Made by a program: the position numbers and the translations under genes. A stretch of DNA of 64,000 nt, taken from contig NZ_MRDH01000009.1 of assembly GCF_002008225.1 (NCBI RefSeq), positions 25,695 to 89,694 of the forward strand, in the 5' to 3' direction. Source of the DNA: Agrobacterium salinitolerans. Lineage in GTDB: Bacteria; Pseudomonadota; Alphaproteobacteria; Rhizobiales; Rhizobiaceae. Below the pieces are notes generated by a model. The model had not been told where the DNA came from. It did not search any database and saw nothing but the letters and a program-made list of their open reading frames with translations. Of this stretch, positions 45,637 through 54,061 are shown piece by piece. Each line of letters opens with the position of its first letter. The first letter of the stretch is position 1.

Positions 45637-45995
45637 GACACGGCCACCACGACGAGAAGCGCGAACGCTATGATAACGGTGTCTTCGACCAGCGCCACGG
45701 GGAGCTCAAGCCCGAAACGTTTAGCGAGCCAGAAGCGACTGATCGCGCCGCCCAAGGTTTCGGTGACAGCGCCGATGACGCCCGTGAAATGCCTCGGAGC
45801 CACCATTCCTGCAGTTGCGGCGGTCATCGGGCGGCCGATAGAACCCGTCACGGCCCGGAGCAATTCAGTGAAGAAAAGAGTGTTCGGGAAGATATCGAAC
45901 CACCCAAGATACCTGCCCCAGGCGATTGTGAAGGGAGTGGCCCTGGTGGGCGGGTCGACGGCGATTCTTGAGGGAACTGGGAAAAGAACGAGCAT
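45633..45995 (-). CDS. Small membrane protein, possibly an internally deleted DUF4126-like protein
   Basis: A 120-residue frame with GAGGAA seven bases before the ATG and an ATGA overlap with the flavoprotein gene. The C-terminal half (TGVIGAVTETLGGAISRFWLAKRFGLELPVALVEDTVII, given by its ends) resembles the last part of DUF4126-like membrane proteins, and the stretch FTIAWGRYLGW resembles their N-terminal part. The roughly 30 residues normally between them seem to be missing, and the N-terminus is unusually Pro/Arg-rich. It may be a decayed or shortened gene kept for coupling. The family assignment is from memory of sequence patterns and is tentative. Confidence 0.45.
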   Translation of the reverse strand: MLVLFPVPSRIAVDPPTRATPFTIAWGRYLGWFDIFPNTLFFTELLRAVTGSIGRPMTAATAGMVAPRHFTGVIGAVTETLGGAISRFWLAKRFGLELPVALVEDTVIIAFALLVVVAVS

Positions 45996-46017
45996 TCAAG
46001 TTCCTCTGAAAGTTTAG

Positions 46018-46367
46018 TAAATCAAGAACGTGCCGCTCGCATGCTCGGCAGACACATGGTGACAACCCCGCGGCGGCCAGCAACGTGCGAGGGCGCTATT
46101 TCAAGGGAAAGCGTGCCTCCATCCCGAATCCTCCACACTGTCTCAGTACTGGTTCAGTGGTCAGGCTCGTCAGGATACCACGTTCCATCCACGACGGCGA
46201 TTGCAACATTTCGCGCGCTGCCGCCCAAAAGGGCGACATAATTTTATCAAAGCAGAGATATTTTTTTGCCCGCCTCCCTGCGCTTGATCGAACAGGCTTC
46301 CTTGGGCCTGACATTTCCAGTCAAGTCCCGCCGCGTTGTTTCCGGCGTCTAGCCGCGATCACCTGAT
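46018..46367. other. Non-coding or decayed stretch upstream of the DUF4126-like gene
   Basis: No frame here has a good start, ribosome site or recognisable family. Short frames on both strands look like remnants. It links the DUF4126-like gene with the GH3 remnant and includes the promoter region of the flavoprotein operon. Confidence 0.45.
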
Positions 46368-46961
46368 CTATAAGGGCGCTCCCGGCGCGACCCCGCAAGA
46401 AGGATCTGCCGGGCTCTGACCGGAGAATGGAATTTTTCCGGTTAAAGCCGCAACGGTTGCGCGTTGTACCGGCAAAATCGGAGAATAACCGTTCACGAAC
46501 GTTTCGCATTCCGGCATATGGTAAAGGAGAAACGGGGAACCGAGCGAAACATATATGGTCGGAAGATAGTCCCACAATCTTTCCATCGATGCGGGAAACG
46601 GCCCGTGCAAATCTGCCCACCGCGGACCAAGGTGTTCCCTGGCGGACATCTCTTCTTCAGCGAGAACATAGACGCCAACGTCATATAGCGCCGCTTCTAT
46701 TTTCTCGCCAGGCCGCAGAATTGTCACATCAAACCCCGCCTCTCGAAGAAGCTGGTCAAACTGAAGTTGTGCGATCGGACCGGAAGGGGTCGTTCGCAGC
46801 AGGGCACACGACCAGGCAGACACGCTTTTAAGCAACCGGTCGGCTGTTTCGCGTTCCGCAATTACGGTTCGGGGTGGAACATGAAAGATATGGAGGTCGC
46901 ATATAGACCAAATCTGGTCGATGCATGATCCATGCCGCGTCTTCCTGTCAGCAATACTGCA
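46368..46961 (-). pseudogene. C-terminal remnant of a GH3 glycoside hydrolase
   Basis: The minus-strand open frame (stop at 46368, in-frame TAA at 46962) reads like the C-terminal domain of family 3 beta-N-acetylhexosaminidase/glucosidase proteins: the segments REAGFDVTILRPGE, YVSLGSPFLLYHMPECETFV and NGYSPILPVQRATVAALTGKIPFSG match the end of that fold. The large N-terminal catalytic TIM barrel with its KxxPG and nucleophile Asp motifs is missing, and there is no ATG start. It is a 5'-truncated leftover, probably from a rearrangement that also brought in the neighbouring BCCT gene or IS fragment. Confidence 0.6.
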
Positions 46962-47081
46962 TTATGCGGGCAAGATGTTCCAAACTTTCAAAGAAGCTAC
47001 GGGGATTTTCTCCGTCCTGATTTGCTGCCGTCCGCAGCGCGTGTCACCCAGACGGAAAACTCGTTATCATTGGAGAACACT

Positions 47082-48695
47082 ATGAGCGACAGCGGCATTC
47101 CCGTTCCCGAAGGTCCAACCGAACTGATCGATACAACTTACATGGTTGGACAAGACAACATCACACCCCGGATCGGGCCGTTCGGCCTCGACGTGCATAA
47201 CCCTGTTTTCCTGATCTCGGGTCTGACCATCGTTGGCTTCGTCCTGCTGACGCTCGCTCTCCAGCAGTATGTGGGACCGCTCTTCTCCGCCCTGCGCGAC
47301 TGGCTGACAGCGACCTTCGACTGGTTCTTCCTGGCTGCCGGCAATGTTTTCCTGCTTCTTTGTCTTTTCTTGATCGTCTCGCCCTACGGCAGGGTCCGCA
47401 TCGGCGGGCGCGATGCTTCGCCGGATTATTCCTATTCCGGCTGGTTTGCGATGCTCTTTGCTGCCGGTATGGGGATCGGCCTGATGTTCTATGGCGTCTC
47501 CGAGCCAATATCACATTATTCCTCCGCCGTCGCGGGGAATGCCGGAAGTCCCGAGAGTTGGGCGCCACTCGGAGGCGCGGCAGGGGACACGGCGACCGCC
47601 CGGCATATCGGCATGGCCGCGACGATCTTCCATTGGGCCCTCCATCCTTGGGCGATCTATGCGGTGGTCGCGTTGGCGTTGGCGCTGTTTTGCTACAATA
47701 AGGGCCTACCGCTCACAATACGCTCGATCTTCTATCCGATTTTCGGCGAGCGTGTCTGGGGTTGGGTGGGCCACATGATTGATGTGCTCGCTGTCTTCGC
47801 CACGCTTTTTGGCCTTGCCACCTCCCTTGGTTTCGGCGCGGAACAGGCAAATGCCGGCCTGAATCACCTGTTTGGGATGCCGGTCAACGACATCTCGAAG
47901 GTCGTCCTGATCGGTGTTATCACCGCTGTGGCCCTCACCTCGGTAGTGGCTGGGCTCGATGCCGGCGTCAAACGCCTTTCGGAGATCAACATGATCCTGG
48001 CCGCGCTGCTCCTGGCCTTTGTCGTGGCAGTCGGTCCGACGCTGGCCATTTTTACGGGCTTCTTCACCAACCTCTACGAATACATCCGCTACCTGCCCGA
48101 ACTGTCGAATCCCTTCGGTCGGACCGACGACAATTTCCGCCAGGGCTGGACCGCTTTTTATTGGGCTTGGTGGATCTCCTGGTCGCCCTTTGTCGGCATG
48201 TTCATTGCACGCATCTCGCGCGGGCGGACGGTACGCGAGTTCCTCATCTGCGTGCTCATCATTCCCTCGCTGGTATCGGTCTTCTGGATGACGGCGTTCG
48301 GTGGGACGGCGATCAGTCAGATCGTGAACGATGGTTACCAGGCCGTGGTCGATGCTCCGCTGGAGCTTAAATTGTTCGCCATGCTGGAAGCCATGCCCCT
48401 GCGGGCTGTCACAAGCTTCATCGGCATCGTACTGGTCATCGTATTCTTCGTAACCTCGTCTGATTCCGGCTCGCTCGTCATCGACACCATCACCGCCGGC
48501 GGCAAGGTGGACGCACCGGTTCCCCAACGGGTCTTCTGGGCGACATTTGAGGGCCTCGTCGCCATTGCCCTTCTGCTTGGTGGTGGACTGGGAGCACTTC
48601 AGGCAATGGCCGTATCGACAGGCTTCCCATTCACCATCGTCCTCTTGCTCGCCTGCTTCGCCATCCTGAAAGGACTAGCAAACGAACCGCGCTAA
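47082..48695 (+). CDS. BCCT-family transporter (betaine/choline/carnitine type)
   Basis: A 537-residue carrier with 12 membrane segments. The family signature is clear: FYWAWWISWSPFVGMFIARISRGRT (about two thirds in; Trp-rich helix) and the earlier FGMGIGLMFYGVSEPISHY-like helix. GGAG is six bases from the ATG at 47082; the longer frame to 46932 is not needed. BCCT carriers import glycine betaine, choline or carnitine with sodium or protons. No betaine-degrading genes are adjacent here, though sarcosine oxidase lies about 30 kb away. The C-terminal tail is short, so strong osmotic gating is less likely. Confidence 0.9.
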   Translation: MSDSGIPVPEGPTELIDTTYMVGQDNITPRIGPFGLDVHNPVFLISGLTIVGFVLLTLALQQYVGPLFSALRDWLTATFDWFFLAAGNVFLLLCLFLIVSPYGRVRIGGRDASPDYSYSGWFAMLFAAGMGIGLMFYGVSEPISHYSSAVAGNAGSPESWAPLGGAAGDTATARHIGMAATIFHWALHPWAIYAVVALALALFCYNKGLPLTIRSIFYPIFGERVWGWVGHMIDVLAVFATLFGLATSLGFGAEQANAGLNHLFGMPVNDISKVVLIGVITAVALTSVVAGLDAGVKRLSEINMILAALLLAFVVAVGPTLAIFTGFFTNLYEYIRYLPELSNPFGRTDDNFRQGWTAFYWAWWISWSPFVGMFIARISRGRTVREFLICVLIIPSLVSVFWMTAFGGTAISQIVNDGYQAVVDAPLELKLFAMLEAMPLRAVTSFIGIVLVIVFFVTSSDSGSLVIDTITAGGKVDAPVPQRVFWATFEGLVAIALLLGGGLGALQAMAVSTGFPFTIVLLLACFAILKGLANEPR

Positions 48696-48779
48696 AGATT
48701 TGGAGATCGAGTACGCCGAGCATTGCTCTGCAAGAATTCACGAGCTTCGTGACCTGCTGCCGGTTTTTCGGACACGAAA

Positions 48780-48910
48780 TCAAGCTAATCCCACCTTGTT
48801 TTCAAATTCCATCGGGCTGAGATAGCCCGGTGTCGAGTGGCGACGTTTCGGATTGTAGAGCGCTCGATGTAATCGAACACGTCTGCCTTTGCATCTTCTC
48901 TGGTCCGCTA
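48780..48910 (-). pseudogene. IS3-family transposase C-terminal remnant with frameshift
   Basis: On the minus strand, translation gives REDAKADVFDYIER in one frame and YNPKRRHSTPGYLSPMEFEN followed by KVGLA and a stop in another. This is the typical end of IS3/IS150-group OrfB. The two parts are joined only by a one-base shift near 48857-48860. The rest of the element and its inverted repeats are absent. It sits between the BCCT gene and the end of the MocR gene and marks a past insertion and deletion. Confidence 0.8.
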
Positions 48911-48959
48911 GACAGCATTCGTACCGTTTTCTCTGTTTTCAGTGAACAAGACGCTCTCT

Positions 48960-50285
48960 TTATCTCTGGTGCGCGAGCGCGATGGACTCGGCAACCTGCC
49001 CATGTCCGGAATCCAGCTTGCTGGTAGCAACTCGGATATGGGAACTTGGCAGGATGGAGAACTTGTTGCCTGGCACGACCGCAATATTTCGTGCCGCAAG
49101 CGTTACCAGAGCGAAAGATTCCGATTCCACCGGCACCCAAAGGCAAAGGCCGCTGCCGGGCATGGTGGTAACGCCACGCTCAAGCAGTTCGCGCGCCAAC
49201 GCATCGCGTCGTTTCTGATAAATGGCGCGTGCGTTCGCGACGATTTCGGAGGTTTCCTTGTCTCGGATGAGCCAGGCCACCGCAGCCTGTAAGACGCGGC
49301 TTGTCCAACCGGCGCTGAACGCTCGGTAAGATTGGATCTGTTCGACAATGGCTTTTGATCCTGAGAGAACCGCAAGCCGCAGATCAGGCCCTAATGTCTT
49401 CGAAAAAGACACAATACGCACCGTTCTGTCTGGAAAGCGCGAGCCGAGCGACACCGGCTGTGCAGCCGAGATATCAGCAATACCATCATCTTCGATAATC
49501 AAAGTGTCGCTATCTGCCAGAACATCGGCCAGCGCCTGCATTCGCTCTGGGGTAACGGTCTGTCCCGTTACCGAATGCAAGCGCGGCTGAAAAAGAAACG
49601 CAGCGGGCCGCTCCGTCATCGCCTGTTTCAGCGCAGTGGGCATAGGGCCTTCTTCATCGGACAGCACGGGAACGATTTTCACGCCCAGATCCTCGAGGAT
49701 ATCGAGAAGACGCATAGCGGTCGGGTGTTCGACTGCAACCACCGAGCCCGGACGCACGAGCGCGCGGATGGTGGTGTAAACGCCATTATATCCACCATTG
49801 ATGGCAAGAAAGGCTTCGGCGGCATAGGGCCAGTCGTCAGCAAGCGCATCTTTCAACTCAGGCACGATGCGGCTGCGCTCGTAGCTGTTCAGATCACTGA
49901 CAGACGTTGCATGCACCATGGCCTTTGCAAGCGGCGGCAGCAATGTCCGATCAGGAACTGCCATGGAAAGATCGAGAACATTCGCGCCATAATGGCCGGC
50001 ACTCGCCAACCGCTCCGGCTTTGCGACGAAGCGTTCCGCGCAGACCCAGGTTCCGTTACGCCCGCGACCGCTGACGATCTTCTGCTGGCGCAATTCGCTC
50101 CAAGCCTCGGAGATCGTAGCCGGACTAACCCCAAGCTCATAAGCCAGATCGCGAATGGCGGGCAACCGCGTTCCCACCGGCAGCAATCCGGCTCTTACGA
50201 GCGCACTCGTTTCCAGCGCAATGCCACGAATGGTTTTGTTGGTTATTTTTTCAGCAAGCCAGCGGGCTTTCACAATCTCGCTCAA
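48960..50285 (-). CDS. MocR-type transcriptional regulator (GntR HTH plus aminotransferase domain)
   Basis: A 441-residue GntR/MocR regulator. The N-terminal winged HTH (LPAIRDLAYELGVSPATISEAWSEL about 41-65, named by its ends) is linked to a fold-type-I aminotransferase-like domain with the PLP Lys in IVSFSKTLGPDLRLAVLSG. The start is a TTG at 50285. It is divergent from a DHPD-like gene, an amino-acid-type ABC importer and an M20 hydrolase, and very probably controls them in response to an amino-acid-like compound bound to PLP. MocR proteins typically regulate such adjacent divergent operons. Confidence 0.9.
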   Translation of the reverse strand: MSEIVKARWLAEKITNKTIRGIALETSALVRAGLLPVGTRLPAIRDLAYELGVSPATISEAWSELRQQKIVSGRGRNGTWVCAERFVAKPERLASAGHYGANVLDLSMAVPDRTLLPPLAKAMVHATSVSDLNSYERSRIVPELKDALADDWPYAAEAFLAINGGYNGVYTTIRALVRPGSVVAVEHPTAMRLLDILEDLGVKIVPVLSDEEGPMPTALKQAMTERPAAFLFQPRLHSVTGQTVTPERMQALADVLADSDTLIIEDDGIADISAAQPVSLGSRFPDRTVRIVSFSKTLGPDLRLAVLSGSKAIVEQIQSYRAFSAGWTSRVLQAAVAWLIRDKETSEIVANARAIYQKRRDALARELLERGVTTMPGSGLCLWVPVESESFALVTLAARNIAVVPGNKFSILPSSHIRVATSKLDSGHGQVAESIALAHQR

Positions 50286-50319
50286 TTTTTTCTCACTTTA
50301 AATGTTCAATAACGTAATA

Positions 50320-50347
50320 ACATTTGTACGATTTCAAGTGTACATTT
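50320..50347. promoter_or_regulatory. Candidate MocR operator
   Basis: Two direct ACATTT repeats (50320-50325 and 50342-50347) are 22 bp apart, with an overlapping inverted TGTAC-N10-GTACA (50325-50329/50340-50344). This is in the 100-base divergent region upstream of both the MocR gene and the DHPD-like gene. Direct repeats about two helical turns apart are typical for MocR/GabR-type binding. Confidence 0.5.
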
Positions 50348-50385
50348 ACTCTCGAGGCATCAAAAAAACAAACGAGTAAAAAATC

Positions 50386-51348
50386 ATGCCCTTGAAACTT
50401 CGTCTTGCCCTTCGAGATTGGGACTATATGACACCGCTCGTTCTGGGAGATGTCTCGTCTCCAAAACTCCAGATCGAGGTCGATCGGGTCAGCACTCTCA
50501 TTTCGAACATCGCTGAAGACGAGGCTCACGACGCTGCCGAAACCTCCTTCAGCCGCTACGCGCAGATGCGTCACGATGGCGATGAGAGCGTTATCGGTAT
50601 GCCGAACTTTATCATGCGCGGCTTCCGCCACCGCTGCATCATCACCACCAAGGATAGCCCGATCCGCACGCTTGCCGATCTTGCGGGCAAGAAGATCGGC
50701 GTGACCGGCTGGCGCGATTCCGGCAATATATGGACCCGCGCGGCCTGCCGTCGCGAAGGCGTGGGGGTGGAAGACGCCATGTGGTATGCTGGCCGTCTGA
50801 CGGAAGCCCATCCTATCACCGACCGTCTGGATGGTTTCGGTCGTCCAGGCCGCATCGAGGCGGCGCCGGGCGAACGCCCGATGGTTGATCTGCTGAAGGA
50901 TGGCGGGCTCGACGCCGTGTTCACCCCCTTCATGCCGAAGGGCTTCTTCGATCAGGACTCCCCCTTCCGACAGGTTCTGACGGATTACCGGGCTTCTGAA
51001 GTCGCCTATTTCAACGACGTCGGTTATGTGCCGGGCATGCATCTTATCGGGTTCAAGGCCCATATCGTGCGCGAAAATCCATGGATCATGGATGAGCTCA
51101 GCGAGCTTATCGACGCCTCCCAGCGCATGTGGCTCGACAAGCGCGAAAAATACGCCGACACAACGCCATGGATGATCGACGAGTTGCGCCGTTGCGCTGC
51201 GGATCTGCCGCCGGACTGGAGTGCCAGCGGCTTTAAAAAAAACGAAGTCATGATCGTCGATTTCGCCAATGAGCTTCACGCTCAAGGCATTCTGCCGCGG
51301 CTTTTGACGCCCGCGGAGCTGTTTCCGCTGCACGCCGCAGGCAACTGA
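50386..51348 (+). CDS. 4,5-dihydroxyphthalate decarboxylase-like protein (periplasmic-binding fold)
   Basis: A 320-residue protein without a signal peptide that resembles 4,5-dihydroxyphthalate decarboxylase (Pht5) and related type-2 binding-protein-fold proteins: LRLALRDWDYMTPL at the start, IGMPNFIMRGFRHRCIITTKDSPIRTLADLAGKKIGVTG (named by its ends), and DAVFTPFMPKGF. In the known enzyme this fold binds a substituted phthalate, but many homologues have no proven reaction. Cytoplasmic location and its place as first gene of the operon suggest a catabolic or ligand-binding role for the imported compound. The function is uncertain. Confidence 0.7.
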   Translation: MPLKLRLALRDWDYMTPLVLGDVSSPKLQIEVDRVSTLISNIAEDEAHDAAETSFSRYAQMRHDGDESVIGMPNFIMRGFRHRCIITTKDSPIRTLADLAGKKIGVTGWRDSGNIWTRAACRREGVGVEDAMWYAGRLTEAHPITDRLDGFGRPGRIEAAPGERPMVDLLKDGGLDAVFTPFMPKGFFDQDSPFRQVLTDYRASEVAYFNDVGYVPGMHLIGFKAHIVRENPWIMDELSELIDASQRMWLDKREKYADTTPWMIDELRRCAADLPPDWSASGFKKNEVMIVDFANELHAQGILPRLLTPAELFPLHAAGN

Positions 51349-51405
51349 CGACAACAGACAGACCTTGGCAATTCAACCGTTGCAAACAAGAAGGGGAATA
51401 CCAAA

Positions 51406-52296
51406 ATGCAAACGAAATTCATTGCTTCCGTCGCCCTTGCCGGGCTCATTCTCGCTGGACCGGCTCTTGCCGAGACGGCGCCCGCTCCAAAGCAGAGCGT
51501 GAACGAGGAACTTCGCGCCCGGCTTCCGGAAAAAATCCGCTCCGAAGGAAAGATGGTCTCCGTCAACAATGGATCCTTTCCTCCCTATGAGATCGTAACC
51601 GGCACCAAGATGGAAGGCGCAAGCGCCGACCTGACGGATGCGCTGGGCGAGCTGCTCGGCATCAAGATCGAGCATGCAACCGTCGGCGGCCTGCCAGCGC
51701 TTCTGGCAGGCGTCAATTCCGGGCGGTACCAGTTTGCATTTGGTCCTGTCGGCGATTTCAAGAGCCGCGAAGAAGCGAATGACTTCGTCGACTGGGTACA
51801 GGAATTCGTCGTCTTCGCTGTTCAGAAGGGCAATCCCAAGGACATCGTCTCGCTCGACACATCCTGCGGCCAGCGCATCGCCGTCATGGCTGGCGGCTCG
51901 GCTGAGCGCGTGATCCAGGCCCAGGCGGAAAAATGCAAGGCCGATGGCAAGGCCGCGATCGAGGTTCAGTCCTACACCGACCAGCCAAGCTCCATTCTGG
52001 CGGTTCGCTCCAAGCGCGCCGACGCCTTCTTCTCCTCTCAGGCGCCGTTGACCTATTTCGTATCCCAGGCCAATGGCCAGCTGGAACTGACGGGCGTCGG
52101 ACAGAAGAACGGTTTCGATGACCTCTATCAGGGCGCTGTCGTTCCCAAGGGCTCTGAACTCGGCCCGGTTCTTCTCGATGCCATCAAGGTGCTGATGGAC
52201 AACGGGACCTATGCGGCCATCATGAAGAAGTGGGGTCTTGAGAATAACATCCTCACGCAGCCCGGCATCAATCTCGGGGGCCAGTTGCCAAAATGA
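51406..52296 (+). CDS. Amino-acid-type ABC periplasmic binding protein
   Basis: A 296-residue SBP_bac_3 family protein with a Sec signal (MQTKFIASVALAGLILAG, cleavage after ALA-ET about residue 22). The mature domain has KMVSVNNGSFPPYEIV and SADLTDALGELLGIKIE, as in polar amino acid binding proteins, and the conserved QSYTDQPSSILAVRSKRADAFF region (shortened). GGGG precedes the ATG at 51406. It delivers a ligand, probably an amino acid derivative, to the permease that overlaps its stop codon. Confidence 0.9.
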   Translation: MQTKFIASVALAGLILAGPALAETAPAPKQSVNEELRARLPEKIRSEGKMVSVNNGSFPPYEIVTGTKMEGASADLTDALGELLGIKIEHATVGGLPALLAGVNSGRYQFAFGPVGDFKSREEANDFVDWVQEFVVFAVQKGNPKDIVSLDTSCGQRIAVMAGGSAERVIQAQAEKCKADGKAAIEVQSYTDQPSSILAVRSKRADAFFSSQAPLTYFVSQANGQLELTGVGQKNGFDDLYQGAVVPKGSELGPVLLDAIKVLMDNGTYAAIMKKWGLENNILTQPGINLGGQLPK

Positions 52297-53216
52297 CGAG
52301 CTCTGTTGAAATGAAAGTGCCGCTTTCGGGTGGCGCTGATCTGCGGGATGTGGCGACAGCCCATACCCCGTTTCGTACGGGAAGACTTGTGCTGTGGGTC
52401 GTCATCGTCCTCGTCGTCGCCAATTTTGGCTGGATCGTCGCCAACAACGAGAACTTCGGCTGGCCCGTCGTCGCTCAATATTTCTTCGATCCGACCGTCA
52501 TCAGCGGTCTCTATGTCAGCCTCGGGCTAACCGTCATCGCCATGATCCTTGGCATCATTCTCGGCCTCATCATCGCGATTGCCAGAATGTCGAAAGACGG
52601 TCTGGCGAACTCTTTCGCTTCGCTCTTCATCTGGTTCTTCCGCGGCACGCCGCTGCTCGTCCAGCTGATCTTCTGGTACAATATGTCCACCCTCTTTCCG
52701 CAGCTCTCCATCTCGATCCCCTTCGGGCCGACGCTTGCAAGCTGGGACACCAATTCCGTAATTACGCCAATGACCGCTGCAATCGTTGGTCTGGCCCTCA
52801 ATGAAGCGGCCTATATGGCGGAAATCATTCGCGGTGGTCTTCTTTCAGTCGATCGCGGGCAGGCGGAAACGGCAGAAGCCTTCGGCATGACCAAGGCACG
52901 CGCACTCTGGCGCATCATCATCCCTCAGGCCATGCGTTCCATCGTTCCGCCCACCGGCAACCAGCTGATCAGCATGATCAAGGCAACATCACTTGTCAGC
53001 GTCATTGCCATGGCCGATCTTCTTTACTCGGTTCAGTCCATCTACAACCGGACCTTCGAGATCATCCCGATGCTTCTCGTGGCCGTCATCTGGTATCTGC
53101 TGATCACATCTGTCCTCAATGTGGGTCAGAACTATATAGAGGCCTATTACGGCCGTAGCGACCGCCGCAATACCGACGTTACAAAGCCAGCACGGGAAGA
53201 GGAGGCTAGTCATTGA
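52293..53216 (+). CDS. Amino-acid-type ABC permease
   Basis: A 307-residue HisM/GlnP-family permease with five or more membrane segments and the EAA-type loop [24 protein letters not shown] (its ends) near two thirds of the length. The ATG overlaps the binding-protein stop (ATGA at 52293-52296). A single permease gene suggests a homodimer. The N-terminal 40 residues are a longer cytoplasmic extension than usual. Confidence 0.92.
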   Translation: MTSSVEMKVPLSGGADLRDVATAHTPFRTGRLVLWVVIVLVVANFGWIVANNENFGWPVVAQYFFDPTVISGLYVSLGLTVIAMILGIILGLIIAIARMSKDGLANSFASLFIWFFRGTPLLVQLIFWYNMSTLFPQLSISIPFGPTLASWDTNSVITPMTAAIVGLALNEAAYMAEIIRGGLLSVDRGQAETAEAFGMTKARALWRIIIPQAMRSIVPPTGNQLISMIKATSLVSVIAMADLLYSVQSIYNRTFEIIPMLLVAVIWYLLITSVLNVGQNYIEAYYGRSDRRNTDVTKPAREEEASH

Positions 53217-53992
53217 TCTCAGCTACAGACCAGAAGCCTCTCGTGCAGGCCCGCAACGTCCACAAGTCATTCGATCATCTGGAGGTTCTGAAGGGTATCG
53301 ATCTGGACGTGATGCCAGGCGAAGTCGTGGTCATCCTCGGGCCGTCCGGCTCAGGCAAATCCACCTTCCTTCGTTGTATCAACCACCTGGAGACAATCCA
53401 AAAGGGATCGATTGCCGTCGATGGTGAACAGATCGGCTATCGGGTGAAGAACGACCGGCTGGAGAAGCTCTCCTCCAACAGCATCGCACGTCAGCGTCGC
53501 AAGATCGGCATGGTGTTCCAGCAGTTCAATCTCTATCCGCATATGACGGTGCTGCAGAACATCATCGAAGCGCCGGTGGGCGTCCATGGCGAAAGCCGCA
53601 AGAATGCAACCCAAAACGCCATGCGCCTGCTGGAACGGGTTGGCTTGTCAGAAAAAGCATCCAGCTATCCGCGCCAGCTTTCCGGCGGGCAGCAGCAGCG
53701 TGTGGCGATTGCACGAGCTCTGGCAATCAAACCGAAGCTCATGCTGTTCGATGAACCGACTTCCGCGCTCGACCCGGAACTCGTCGGCGAAGTTCTCGCC
53801 ACGATGCGCGACCTTGCAAGCCAGGGCCTGACCATGATCGTCGTGACGCACGAGATCGGTTTTGCGAAAGAAGCGGCAGATCGGGTCATCTTTATGGATG
53901 GTGGCAATATCGTCGAGATGGGCAAGCCGGAGGACGTTATCGGCAACCCGCGACATCCGCGAACACAGGCTTTCCTCTCCCGCTTTCTGTAA
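53213..53992 (+). CDS. Amino-acid-type ABC ATP-binding protein
   Basis: A 259-residue GlnQ/HisP-family ATPase: Walker [10 protein letters not shown], signature [15 protein letters not shown], Walker [16 protein letters not shown], switch His in [12 protein letters not shown]. It starts at a TTG (53213) overlapping the permease stop, with GAGGAGG upstream. It completes the importer. Confidence 0.93.
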   Translation: MISATDQKPLVQARNVHKSFDHLEVLKGIDLDVMPGEVVVILGPSGSGKSTFLRCINHLETIQKGSIAVDGEQIGYRVKNDRLEKLSSNSIARQRRKIGMVFQQFNLYPHMTVLQNIIEAPVGVHGESRKNATQNAMRLLERVGLSEKASSYPRQLSGGQQQRVAIARALAIKPKLMLFDEPTSALDPELVGEVLATMRDLASQGLTMIVVTHEIGFAKEAADRVIFMDGGNIVEMGKPEDVIGNPRHPRTQAFLSRFL

Positions 53993-54061
53993 GCGAGACG
54001 TTTTCTCCCCAACTTGACGCCATTTAACGGCTGGCGTCCTTTTCAAGACCCTGGTGGACCC

